Assembly (NCBI RefSeq): GCF_031143425.1
Contig: NC_090439.1
Location: 356,742,027-356,806,026, forward strand
Reading direction: 5' to 3'
DNA length: 64,000 nucleotides
Source of the DNA: Pleurodeles waltl
Lineage: Eukaryota; Chordata; Amphibia; Caudata; Salamandridae
In this document: positions 35,885 through 47,798 of the stretch, piece by piece
How positions within the stretch are numbered: the first letter of the stretch is position 1
Layout of the letters: every line of letters starts with the position of its first letter
The notes under the pieces: model-generated
The model's database searches: none
What the model was told of the DNA's origin: nothing
Seen by the model: the letters and a program-made list of their open reading frames with translations, nothing else
Program-made: the position numbers and the translations under genes

Positions 35885-38645
35885 TGTTAGAAATGGGGTT
35901 TCTAGTTGGCTAGGGTATGCACCTCGGCCAGGCAGAACCTACCCACTCTAGTCAGGGCAAGGTAGTTACACGTCCAAGATAACCCCTGCTTACCCCCTTG
36001 GTAGCTTGGCACAAGCAGTCAGGCTTATCCCAGAGGCAATGTGTAAAGCGTTTGCACAACACACACAACACACGTGACACAATACCCCCACCACAAGGGA
36101 ACCACAACACCACATTATATGAAAATATACTGTATTGTACACTGCAATTACTAGACCAAACATCACATATCAGTACTATCCTGCTACCTTAGCAGTTGTC
36201 AGAACATTACACATTAGTTACTCTGCAGACTAGCAGTAGTCGCATGTAGCACACAGGTTACTCAGTATTCTGCAACATAAGCAGTAGTCAGGAAACACGT
36301 TATTACACCAAGACACTTGTCATAAGAATATCAAAAAATGCCCATAGTAGGAACATTAGAAACATATGGCAAGTCATTGGAATACATATCAGCAAGTCAT
36401 GCCCATAAAAGGAACATTTGCACACATTGTAAAAACATCATCAAACAGGCAGGCTATATATCAATCAGCAAAGTCTTTAGAAAGTACTTAGATTATAAAT
36501 GTATTAGTCCTTTAAAAGTACCTGGTTTGATGAAGCCGGCACCTTCAGTGCCTAGAAGAACAAAGAAGGGGCCCCCGGTGCTCCTCTGCGCAATGTGGGG
36601 GCCTCCCTGACAATTCTGGGTGAGATGGGCGTGGCACGCACCCCCTCTGTACTCCTAACGTGCCCCTCCTGGGGCCTGTGATCACTGCCCCCCCGGGCCT
36701 CCACCGGCCCTCACGAGGGGGGGAGGTAAAATCAGGGAAGAAATGCAAGGAGGAGGGGGGCGCCACACACCCCCTCCGCTTCAAGGGCAGGCCCCTCCTG
36801 GGACCCGCGATCATTGCAGGACTCTCCCCCTGGGCCTTAACTGCCACTCCATGAAAGGGCAAAGATCAACACTGGCCCACACAAGACCCAAACCAAGGAC
36901 CGGTGGCGCAGGGAGGAGCCTCCGATGAGGCTTCTGCCCCGCCAACGATCCAACAGAAAGCTCTTCTGGGCTCGGCAGGCAGGGAGAGGCTTCCCCCTCT
37001 CGCGCCCGTCTTCTGTCGTCGTTCCGGGCCCAGGTAAGGGCCGTCTGGTGCCCCTGGGGTGCTCCTCGGAGCGATCTCTGCCCCGGGGGCACCGCTAGGA
37101 GCACGCTTGCTCCAGGTCTTCCATTTTTCAGTTTCGTTGTTGCCCCGGGGGCACAATGAGCAAAGCGTCCTCGATGCCAGAAAGATGATTAGTGCCCGGG
37201 GTGCGGCGGTGATTTCCACGGCAGCAGAAGCGCCCGCTCACAGCGCTTTAAGGATTTTAAAGATGCAGCGCTTTCCCAAGCGCTAGTTTTGGCAAGTTTT
37301 GAAGCACTCCTTTGTGCTTCACAAGGCGACAGGGGTCAGGGACCACAGCATCCTGTTCCTGGGGGACAGAGTCCAAAGAAAAGGCCCACAGGTGGAGGTG
37401 CCCAGCAACAGGCCAGCACAAAGAAAAATGCAGCAAGTGGCAAGTCCTTCACAATGACCAGCAGGTCATCACAGCAGCAGCAGTCCATTGTAGTTCCTGG
37501 TGAGTCCTTCCAGCGTTTCTGTGTCCAGTTCCAGGATGTTTCGAGAGTCTCCAAATTGTGGGTAAAATTCCCCTGTACTTATACTCAGTCCTTACAATGT
37601 TTTGCAATGGTAGGGAGAGGAGGTTCCAGCCAGTTACAACTGGTTCTGGGAGTGCCCCCTCTCTCCTTCAGCACAGGCTCCAAACATCAGTGGGGGGGTT
37701 AACGACCCTATTGTGCGAGACCAGGGCACAGCTTTTACAAATGTAGGTGTGCCCTGCCTCTCCCTTCTCTCAGCCCAAGAAGACTATTCAGTATGCAGAT
37801 GCACCTCTGTGACACCTCCACCCTCCCTGTGTACAGGCTGTCTGAAAAGTATGCACAAAGCCCCAACTGTCACTCTGCCCAGACGTGGATTGGAGTCAAG
37901 CTGCAAAACACCAGAGTCATAAGCACAGATAAATGCACACTTTCTAGAAGTGATAGTAATAAATATACACCTACACCAGTAAGCAGCATTTATTATCACC
38001 ATCACAACCATACCAAACACGCCTACGCTACCCCTCATAAATCAGACAATACCCCTTACACATAGGACAGGGCATTTCTAATGCAATCCTATGAGAAGGC
38101 AGCACTCACAGCAGTGAGACACCAAGTTACGCTGTTTGTCACTACTAGGACAGGCCACGCAACCTGGCACATGTCCTGCCTTCTACATACATGGCACCTT
38201 GCCCATAGGGCTAGCTAGGGCGTACCTAAGGGGTGACTTACATGTAGTAAAAGGGGAGTTCTGGGCCTGGCAAGTAAATTTAGATGGCAGGTCCCTGTGG
38301 CAGAAAACTGTGCACACAGGCCCTCCGCTAGCGGGGCTGAGACAGGTTTGAAAGTCTACTTCAGTGGGTGGCGCAAGCAGCGCTGCAGGCCCACTAGTAG
38401 TATTTAATTTACAGGCCCTGGGTATAGGTATACCACTGTACAAGGGACTTATAGGTAAATCAGATATGCCAATTAGGTATAAGCTGATCATGCCATTTTT
38501 AGATGGGAGAGCACCTGCACTTTAGCACTGGTCAGTAGTGATAAAGTACTCAGAGTCCTAGAGCGAACAGGGAGAGGTTAGAAAAACCAGTAGGAAGGAG
38601 GCAAAAAGACTGGGGATGACCCTGCTTAAGTAAAAAAGTCCAACA
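35885..38645 (+). mobile_element. Solo LTR A, 2.76 kb, + orientation
   Basis: Begins TGTTAGAAATGGGG at 35885 and ends ..AAAAAAGTCCAACA at 38645. A perfect 5-bp TSD CTTGC lies at 35880-35884 and 38646-38650, which proves a single integration that later lost its internal region by LTR-LTR recombination. No primer-binding site or coding sequence follows. It is homologous to solo LTR B: both contain ACTCTAGTCAGGG, TTGGTAGCTTGGCACAAGCAG and a TGGGGATGACCCTGC / TGAGGATGACCCTGC block near the 3' end. Length is unusually large for an LTR. Reading frames inside are short and not conserved with B. Confidence 0.88.
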
Positions 38646-38650
38646 CTTGC

Positions 38651-39034
38651 CCCATGTGTTTATGCTGTTCAGTACTAATATGCCCAACTAATTTTGAACT
38701 GCTGCTCTGTCCTATGTACAGCCCTTCTTCTGCACTGTCCTGATGCTGCTGTTTACTGATGTCGTGAGAAAGTGAATGTTCAGTTTGATGAAGTATTCCT
38801 GTCTGCTGCCCCATGTGGAGAGGTATAGCAAAATATGGCTTCTTGTTTCCTTTTCAGCTTAGATACTTACACCAGCATATTTTATAGTGAGTTGCCCCAG
38901 TTAGAAAATTGTTCTAAATTATTTTTGTCTTCCGTTTGTCTGCATGTGTTAGCCCGTTCCCACACATGCAAGTATCAAATTGTGTTAGAGTTAATGATGG
39001 CCCAGCTCTGCAATTGACTGTTAAAATTATATTT
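38651..39034. other. Flanking DNA between the two solo LTRs
   Basis: About 390 bp without a gene. This is the unique sequence into which both LTRs inserted; it should be contiguous with 35767-35879 and 41908 onward if both LTRs are removed. Confidence 0.65.
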
Positions 39035-39039
39035 TGATG

Positions 39040-41902
39040 TGTTGACTTTTTTCCTTTTGCAGGGTCATCCTCAATCTTTTTGCCCCCTGCCTACTATTGT
39101 TTCTGACCTGTTGTTCTTGTCTTTTGAACTCTGGGCACTTTACCACTGCTAACCAGTGCTTATGTGCATATGCTCTCTGTGTAAATTGTATTGTTGATTG
39201 GATTTCCATGATTGGCATATTTAATTTACTGGTAAGTCCCTTGCACAGTGGACTAGAGTTGCCAAGGGCCTGTAAATAAAATGCTACTAGTGGGCCTGCA
39301 GCACTGGTTGTGCCACCCACATTAGTAGCCCTGTAAACATGGCTGAGACCTGCCACTGAAGTGTCTGTGGGTGCACATTTTAACTGCCAAATCGACTTGG
39401 CAAGTGTACCCACTTGCCAGGCCTAAACCTTCTGTTTTCCCACATGTAAGACACCCCTAAGGTAGGCCCAGGTAACCCCGTGGGCAAAGTGTAGTGTATG
39501 TTTAAGGTAGGACATATACTAATGTGTTTTATATGTCCTGACAGTGAAATACTGCCAAATTCGTTTTTCACTGTTGCAAGGCCTGTCTCTCTCTTAGTTT
39601 AACATGGGGGCTGCCTTTAAATATGACTAAAGCGTAGATTCCCTTTGGGAGCAGATAGACATGTGGAGGTTGCAGTCTCTGAGCTCACAATTTAAAAGTA
39701 CATCTTTTGGTGAAGTCGGTTTAGAGATTGTGGGGGTCATTCTGACCCTGGCGGTCATGGACCGCCAGGGCCAACGACCGCGGAAGCACCGTCAACAGGC
39801 TGGCGGTGCTTCCATGGGCATTCTGACCGCGGCGGTACAGCCGCGGTCAGAAACGGGAAACCGGTGGTGTCCCGCCGGTTTCCCGCTGCCCCAGGGAATC
39901 CTCCACGGCGGCGCTGCAAGCAGCGCCGCCATGGGGATTCCGACCCCCTTCCCGCCAGCCTGGTTCTGGAGGTTTTCACCGCCAGAACCTGGTTGGCGGG
40001 AACGGGTGTCGTGGGGCCCCTGGGGGCCCCTGCAGTGCCCATGCCATTGGCATGGGCACTGCAGGGGCCCCCTAACAGGGCCCCACATAGATTTTCAGTG
40101 TCTGCGTGGCAGACACTGAAAATCGCGACGGGTGCAACTGCACCCGTCGCACCCCTTCCACTCCGCCGGCTCCATTCGGAGCCGGTATCCTCGTGGAAGG
40201 GGGTTTCCCGCTGGGCGGGCGGGCGGCCTTCTGGCGGTCGCCCGCCAGCCCAGCGGGAAACTCAGAATGACCGCTGCGGTCATTTGACCACGGTGCGGTC
40301 ATTCGGTGGCTCCCGCCGGGCGTGCGGTTACCGCCGCCGGTGGGAGTCGGAATGACCCCCTGTGTGTTTGAAAATGCCACTTTTAGAAAGTAGGCATTTT
40401 TTTGCTTAAACCATTTCTGTGACTCTCCCTCTTTGTGGATTCCCTGTCTGGGTTAGTTTGACAGTTGGGTTGTTTGCACCTCTCTCTAGACAGTGACACG
40501 AAGGGAGCTGGGGTGTAGCCTGAATATCCTAATGAGCCATCTGTGCTAGGAGGGAGGAGAGGAGTGATCACTTACACCTGAAAGGGCTGTGCCTGCCCTC
40601 ACACAATGCAGTCTCCAACCCCCTGGTGTATGTCTGGGGCCTGGCCTGGGCCAGGCAGGATTTCACAAACAAGAGAGGCTTTTCTTTGAAGTAAGCCTAT
40701 TTCAAAGGCAAAATGGGTATAAGAATGGCACCCAAAACCACAGACTTTATATCAATTCTGGACATCAAGAGGAACCACTGCCTGGAGAAGATCTGAAGAA
40801 CTGAGGAGATGTGCTGCCCTGCCTGAGACTGTGCTTTGTGGAGTTATCCTGCAGTTGCTGCTTCTGCCTGTGCAAGAGCACAAAGACTGGATTTTGTGTG
40901 CCTTCCTGTTTGTGAAGAAATCTCCAAGGGCTTGTCCTGAGCTTGCCTTCTGTTGTTGAAGTCTCAGGGCCATCAAAGACTTCTTCTGCCAGCACCTGGA
41001 CTCTCTGCTGAGACTTCTGCCCTGCCAAGTGGGGCCCTATCCAGTTCCTGGGGCCTTGGAAGGTGAAGCTGGCAGACGAAGACTGAAAATCCATGCACAG
41101 ACCGCTGTGCGAGGAAAATATTGCCACACCTTCCGAGATGCGGCTGAAAAAGACATGCTGGTGGCTTCGCGGCAGAAATCGACGCTCCACCGGCATCGCG
41201 GCTGCAAAAATCGATGCACGGAGTTGGAAGAATGATGCGCAACACCAGCTGACGGAGGCTGTTAACGTCGCAACCCACATTGCGCGGTTTTGCTGATACC
41301 CTGCGGCAGGATTTTCAAAACAAACCTTGTCGCCGTGGAAAAACAACGCAACGCCTGCCCCGACCCGAGTGCTGCCTGGATCGACGCATCGCTCCCCTGT
41401 GGGGAGGAAAAACGACGCACGCCGACCCGACCGGAGAAGGAGAAACTACGCACGGTCTTGCTTGCGGGTGAGAAATTGACGCACTGCTTACCTTTTTTCG
41501 ATGCTCACTCGCCCGTTCATGTTATTTTGACGCTTCCCTGATACTTTTCAGTGCTAACAGTGTTTTCTCAAGGATTTAAGACTCTTTTGATTTTAAAATT
41601 AATAACTTGACTTGTGTATGTTGGATTTTTGTCATTTTGGTCTTGTTTCGTTTAGATAAATACTTCCTATTTTTCTAAACTTGTGTTGTGTCATTTTGTA
41701 GTGTTTTCACTGAGTTACTGTGTGTATTGGTACAAATACTTTACACCTAGACTCTGAAGTTAAGCCTGCCTGCTTGTGCCAAGCTACCAAGAGGGTGAGC
41801 GGGGGTTAACTGAGGGTGATTCTCCTTTACCCTGACTAGAGTGATGGTCCTTGCTTGGACAGGGGGTAACCTGACTGCCAACCAAAGATCCCATTTCTAA
41901 CA
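39040..41902 (-). mobile_element. Solo LTR B, 2.86 kb, - orientation
   Basis: On the + strand it starts TGTTGACTTTTTTCC at 39040 and ends ..CCCATTTCTAACA at 41902. The 5-bp TSD TGATG is present at 39035-39039 and 41903-41907. Read on the - strand it starts TGTTAGAAATGGG and is homologous to solo LTR A. It carries a 629-bp hairpin element at 39732-40360; without it the LTR is about 2.2 kb. The part 40880-41500 has many CGACGC/GCATCG words. No coding region is supported. Confidence 0.88.
39732..40360. mobile_element. 629-bp multi-hairpin Harbinger-type MITE
   Basis: Ends GGGGGTCATTCTGACC and GGAATGACCCCC, flanked by TGT (39729-39731 and 40361-40363). The interior is a chain of separate, mostly perfect hairpins: 39746-39770, 39782-39813, 39821-39852, 39854-39885, 39907-39930, about 39950-40000, 40022-40072 (24-bp arms, 3-nt loop), 40090-40124 (15-bp arms), 40125-40150 (12-bp arms, 2-nt loop), 40166-40185, 40203-40261 (14-bp arms) and 40266-40284. 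GC content is high against its surroundings. No coding capacity. Confidence 0.87.
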
Positions 41903-41907
41903 TGATG

Positions 41908-43235
41908 ATTTACGGATGTCACCATGATCTGTTTCGGAATCTGAAATTAATGTGCATTTTGTGGTTTTGCTGATCTATGTCATTCGTTTGGAGTGTTTAA
42001 CAGTATTGATGTATAGTAGGTTAAATCTCTTTAGACGTTTGGACAGTCAATGTTTTTCATGCATGTTTATAACTTAGTTTTGCACACCATATATGTGACA
42101 TTGATTTTGAGTTTGTAATACAGCTTTGAAACTTTATTCAGTTTGGAGTTTGATTTAGTTTTAAATTGTTCATTGTGTCTGGAATTGCTTATGGTTTTAT
42201 GTAATTAATTCTTGATTGAATAAATCTGAGTAGTGCACTCTTTGCCACGTCCAAAGATCTAGTCAACCTCTAGTGGTGAGAATAGTGATGATGTCTCACC
42301 AGGGTGCTTACGGTTTTCGAACCCGTGGTGGGAAGAAGACCTCTGTAAGCGTGCCAGCACCATTGATGGGCCTCTTTCATTGGGCCTACTAAGGGACACT
42401 GTAGGCAGTGCACAAACTGTTGTGGTGAAGGTCAGTATGGCTCACCACAGATACAGGTGAGGCAACTGCTTCCCCCACACCTCACACAGTTCTGAAACCT
42501 CTTGCTCAGTCTTTCCTGCACAGTGTCTTCTTTTTCCAGGCAGCTGGCCAATGGATTGCTCTTCTAGGTAGCATATCACTGTGGTGGACACATCCTGTAC
42601 CTCTACTACTCCCTGGAGTTCCCTCCTTCAAGTCTCCTCCCACCAGTACTGCTAGTACAGTTTCTACTCGAGATCATGTTGTGTTCCTTTCCCTCCAGAC
42701 CACAGAGCCCAGATTTGAGTTCTAGTGCACTGTCACAGGCCCTCAACAAACATGCATACTCACTTTGGGGAACTTAGGGCAGGGGTGCATGCTCCTCTGA
42801 ACCAGGCAAGGCGTATTCTAGTCCTTTAAGTGGTATTCCCAGTATCAGCCTTGTAGGGTCTGGTCCATCATGTTGACCTGATGCAGGCGCCATCACTCCC
42901 ATGTCCATGGGCACTGAACCTTGAGGATTTTAACTTCCCAGCTACTCAGGAAATGATTGCTAACCCACTGATTGCCCCATGTTGTGGGCATCCCATGTGG
43001 GGGGTGCACCTTCTGAGTTCTCTATGTATGCTTGAACATTGCCTCTTCACCTACCGGGGATCTGTGGCCATTTAGAAGGATCATGCATATCCTTTGCCAG
43101 ACTATGCCTTTTTGAAAACCCATAAAACAAAAATACAGAACCGCATGGAACTCAGCCTCCAAAGGGCTCTCCTATGATCAATGCAGTGCCCACACAGAAT
43201 AAACTGTGAGGGAAATATCTTTCTTTGCTAGGAGT
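41908..43235. other. Non-coding stretch between solo LTR B and the LINE
   Basis: AT-rich to about 42240, containing AATAAA at about 42220. Then roughly 1 kb of mixed composition follows with a short symmetrical patch near 42270-42340 (GGTGAGAATAGTG..CTCACC and TTTTCGAACCCGTGG). No reading frame here is convincing. Confidence 0.5.
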
Positions 43236-43247
43236 CAATGTTTTTCA
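43236..43247. repeat. LINE target-site duplication, 3' side
   Basis: CAATGTTTTTCA here matches exactly 50416-50427, bounding the LINE. The element's 3' tail next to it is two CTGAAA units (in LINE orientation). Confidence 0.92.
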
Positions 43248-44356
43248 GTTTCAGTTTCAGCTTTATTTCGGTAAAACAATACCATAAAAGCATACTGGCA
43301 AAATTCTTACATTTCTAAAAGGAACAAAAACACTTTTTAAGAAAAAAAACACTAAAAACAGATCGAGACCAGAGCTCCCTCAGGGCCATACAATGTAAAT
43401 AGGCAAGTTATGGGTATAAATGTTATTAAAAGTCAACAATTAATCAGTAAAACACTATAAAATATACGGTACACATCATCATGCAAATCACCATATAAAT
43501 ATTATAACATTTTATAAAATATCCCTAAAATATAAATCTTTATACAAAAAACAGTTAAGATTGCTATCTCACTAATAGTAGCATTAACTATGGACTAGCT
43601 CAAAAAGTGACCATTATAAAAATAGGATATGTACTTTTGAAAGATTATTTGCCTCTAGCATGTCAAATTGCCTCTACAATCTTGGCAATATAGATACCAT
43701 CATCACGTGAGGGGTTATTTGACTAATTTTTAAGAGATGATTGACAATCCCTAGGGCCCAACGATTCCTTTCTTTCTTGCATGCCTATATTACTTGGAAG
43801 CCATATACGATCAAGTAATGCAAAAGGCACTTTGTTCCAGCAGCAGCTACTATTCACTTAACTACTAGAAACAAGTTATCTGATGTTGGTCTTAAAAACA
43901 ATAAATAAAAGTCGATTACAGTATTTCATTTGTAAGACCCATAAAATTTACCTCCCGTGCCATCAGGCACTTATTTGCCTAGCTAAGAGGAGATTTTTTG
44001 GGATAAAAGTAGATAAATATCAGAGTCCAGGAACAAGTTTCATAAGTGTCAATGACCATTCTAGGTAACTTAATCAACCTCCCAGTAACTACGGTCCTCC
44101 CCGGCATAGACAATGTCCCCTGGGCTAAATATATCCTTGGCTGATTGTAGGTCCCAAGGCCATTGAATTGCAGAGGGTGACTCCCAATTATCGATTTCAG
44201 GACCATAGGTTAACTTTGGGAGTTTTGCCTGAGTTAAAGCGCCTACAACCTCAGGCCCGCCTTGTCTCTGATGAATGAAATTGCTATTAAGAACCGGCTT
44301 AGACCAAGAACAACATATGGTATCGAGCTAGATCTCAAGAATCTGGCAGCTTCTTT

Positions 44357-47300
44357 CTAGTTCCTGATTCCAACGTTCCTGCAGATGGGTCGGATCCATT
44401 TCCTCCTTGGTTTATCGTAGGCAATGCAATTTAAAAGGACATGATCTGTCGTTTCTGGTGTCTCCATATTACACAACTCGCAGGTCGCCTCATGATTACT
44501 CCCATTCAGGAGGCCCCATTTAAAGGTAAAAGCCTTGACCTGAAGAATCCCATATCGATACTTCATAAATAAAACTTTTGCTCGTCTAGGTTGGATAGTA
44601 TCGATCCATTCCTCAGCGCTCGGTAATGGTTTAAAATCCAGAAAACTTAAGGTTAATCTACCTGAATCCTTGCTATGAAAAGGGCTATTAAAGATGAAGT
44701 CCCAAAATACTTGCTTTAGTCGGATCTTTGATTGGGTTGTGAGTGTATGCGGTTCATCCCAATAGAATTTCAGCCCTAAATTGTAAAAGCATTGCCTGAT
44801 ATAGTGAAGCCACGGGAGGGAGATAGTCTTGTCCAAGCCCATGATCTCAATTAGTGCTTGCCTGTATTGGATCAGTTCAGGGGTTGTCCAAAGTCTACAC
44901 CAGTAGAGCAGGGGCCTCAGGGCTGCCAATTTGCCTATTTGTTTCATATTAGTGTCATAGGCTAAGGGAATCAACGGAGTGGATGGAGGGAGGCCCAATA
45001 CCCCCCTCATGAAATTATTTTCCTGAGTAGCCAATGGAGTTAGTTTTGTGAACCCCCAGAGTTCTGCGCCATACAGAGCAGCGGCCTGTGCTTTGCACCT
45101 ATAGATCTCGAATACTGGTGACACAGTGCTCGACCTTGAACATTTGTAATTTTTACTAATTGCCATGGAGCTATGAGTTAAGGAGATAGCAGCTTTGTTG
45201 ATGTGCGGTGCCCATGACAATTTGGCATCAAGCAGTATCCCTAGGTAGTTGAAATTTTTTACTCGTTCCAATGCCTGCCCTCTAATCCAAATGTTTCTCT
45301 TGAGTGCTTTGTGAGGGTTAACAGTTAAGTATTTAGTCTTGTTTGCATTTATTTCTAACCCCTTCAAGCTGCAATACTCACTGAATTTATCTAGTAGAGT
45401 TTGCAGGCCCATTGGAGTTTGAGATAATAGGATGGTATCATCTGCAAAAAGGAGGGCGGGGACTGGATCATCATTCAATCTTGGTGAGTCGTGGTTACTT
45501 TGTTTCAGATGATGAACCAGATCATTGATATATAATGAGAAAAGTGTTGGGGCGAGCACACAGCCCTGTCTCACCCCCCTCTTGATAGGTATTGGGTCTG
45601 TCAACTCTCCCTTTGGCCCCCACCGGACCTTTGTGAATGTATTTTCATGTAGCCTCTCCAGCTGGCCCAGGAGGTTCCCTGGCATGCCCTGTTTTCCTAA
45701 TGCTGCCCATAAGGAGTCTCTCGGCACCAGATCAAAGGCTGCGCGCAGATCCACAAACGCGATATACAGGTGGCCTTTCTTTAGTCTAGTGTATTTCCAT
45801 ATTATTGTCAATAGCCTAAAGGCCTGGTCGACTGTACTGGTCTGTTGTCTAAAGCCTGCTTGGTATATAGTCATTATGCTGTTCTCTTCTATCCAGATAT
45901 TGATTCTATTCAAGATCTGTCTAGCATAAATTGTTTGTGTTGACATCTATGAGGCTAATTGGTCTATAGTTCCCTGGGTCTTCCCTGGATCGTTTTTTGT
46001 AGATTGGGATTATTTCTGCCCCTGTCCATGTCTCGGGCATTAGGCCTCCCCTTGCTATAGCGTTACTTAGAAGGTTTAGATAAGGTGCCCAGATTTCTAT
46101 GCTATGTTTGAACATATCCCCCGGGATCTTATCCAAACCGGGGGCTTTTCCTGGCTTGATTGCTTCAATGGCAATCACCGTCTCCTCCAGACTAAATTGT
46201 AACTCGGGTAAAATACCCCAAGTGACTGGGGTTTTATGTCTTGAGGGATAGAAATCGAAGGTGGGGGGGTCAGAGTAAAGATGTGTAAAGTAGTTAACCC
46301 ATGTTTTGGGGTCTATGTGATGGTCTGTAGTAAATATCCCCTCTTTGCTACCATGGGTAACTATTTTCCAGAAGGTCCTTGCATCATTGCTTTTTGCTGC
46401 TACCAGCAGGTCTTGCCATTTTTGGTCCTCCCAGTTGCGTTGGGCAGTAGCCAGCGTTTTCTTATAACTGGCCCTTGCCTGCTGTACGGCTAATTGATTT
46501 TTTTGCTTTAGTGCCTCAACCAGTACTCTTTTCCTCTCTCTACATTTGATAGTATACCATGGACTGTTAGGGGTGGTTTGCACCTTCTCCTTTTTATGCT
46601 TATTCTGTGGCTGTTTGGTCAGGACGGGTCTTAACGTAGTGCTCAATGAATGGTGGATAGCCGTAATAGGAATGTCACTAGGTTTATTTTCTGTATAAGG
46701 CTCCAGGAGATCAGAAAATATGTTGTAAATATTTATCATAGTGACCTGATTGCCTAGTATTGCTGGCCATTTTACAACCCTTCTGTTGTTACTGAGGGTG
46801 GGTTGTAACTCCACCTTATCATGTTCTATATATTTCGAGTCCAAATCTAAGAAGTGGGCCCTGAATTCAATTATTAGCGGGAAGTGATCGCTATCCCTTC
46901 TTTTATCAATTTTAAAGGTCGCTAGTCTTCCCCATGTATTTATACTATGCAGAATGTAATCTATTTTTGAAGTTGAATTGCCTCTCTGGAAAGTAACCAG
47001 ATTAAGGCCGCCTTCACCCACTCTGCCATTGCATGCCCTCAGTCCATGATTTAATGTAAGGCCCATGATTTGCAATGCGGCCACTGTGCCTGGGACAGTT
47101 TTTTCTATTGTTAGGTAAGGAATTGTTCTCATTCGGTCTTCCTCTTCTGCTAAATGTTCGAATCCAGTTATAGGTTCATAATTACAATTAAGGTCACCCC
47201 CTATCATAATTGTCTCACCTACTGGAATTTTTTTGAGCAGGTCGTCTAGTAGAGTTATTTCAGGAGACTCCACGTTTGACTTTCTAGGTCTTATATATAC

Positions 47301-47774
47301 ATTGAACAAGTGGGTTATTATCTTATTTTTTTTTCCCATTATCAACCATAAGATGTCCTCCGACTCAGTGGCTTGCATGCGTATCTCAACATTTAATGAG
47401 ATTTTCGCCCATACAACCAACCCCCCAGACGGTCTCCCTCTGGCAGCTGAAGTTGCACTAATAAAGTAGGTTTTATATCCTACTTTATACAGTGGATCTT
47501 TAAGCCACATCTCTTGGAAGAGACAGACATGGTGTCGATCAATATAGTCCTGCCATTCGGGGTCTATAAGCTTATTTTTTAAGCCAGCTACATTCCATGA
47601 GATCATGGTGATAGGACCCCTTCCGTTTAGGCTTGTGGCATTGAAAGTATGGCTCGGATAGGTTGTTAGATCTTTCCTACCATACAAGAGCTCCGCTACG
47701 GTCCCTGCCCATATAGCATGAAGATCATTCCCTTCATGGGGCTCCCCTACTATTGGGTCCCCATTGGGTTCCAC
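44357..47774 (-). pseudogene. LINE ORF2: AP endonuclease and reverse transcriptase, one frameshift
   Basis: The first part (47774-45921, 617 codons) opens with an APE-type endonuclease: ISWNVAGLKNK, LFQEMWLKD, GGDLNCNYEP, KIDYILHS and SDHFPLIIEF carry the Asn, Glu, Asp and His catalytic residues. It runs into RT (GKAPGLDKIPGDMFK, NYRPISLID). The frame then shifts by one base near 45930, in an A-rich stretch. The second part (45946-44357) continues RT with FVDLRAAFDLVPRDSLW, GVRQGCVLAPTLFSLYINDL and the active-site FADD (near 45440). It ends in a C-terminal CX2C..HX4C knuckle (CELCNMETPETTDHVLLNC). It nicks target DNA and copies the LINE RNA onto it. Apart from one indel the 1140-codon frame is open. 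Confidence 0.92.
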
Positions 47775-47798
47775 TTGTGCCTGATCTATCTGGATTAG

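Noticed and set aside
35885..41902. A single DNA transposon with kilobase-long inverted repeats
   Set aside because: The outer flanks do not match each other, whereas each arm has its own perfect 5-bp TSD, so these are two solo LTRs.
42260..42350. tRNA-like patch with TTTTCGAACCCG, resembling a B box
   Set aside because: No A box at proper distance and no cloverleaf stems could be formed by eye.
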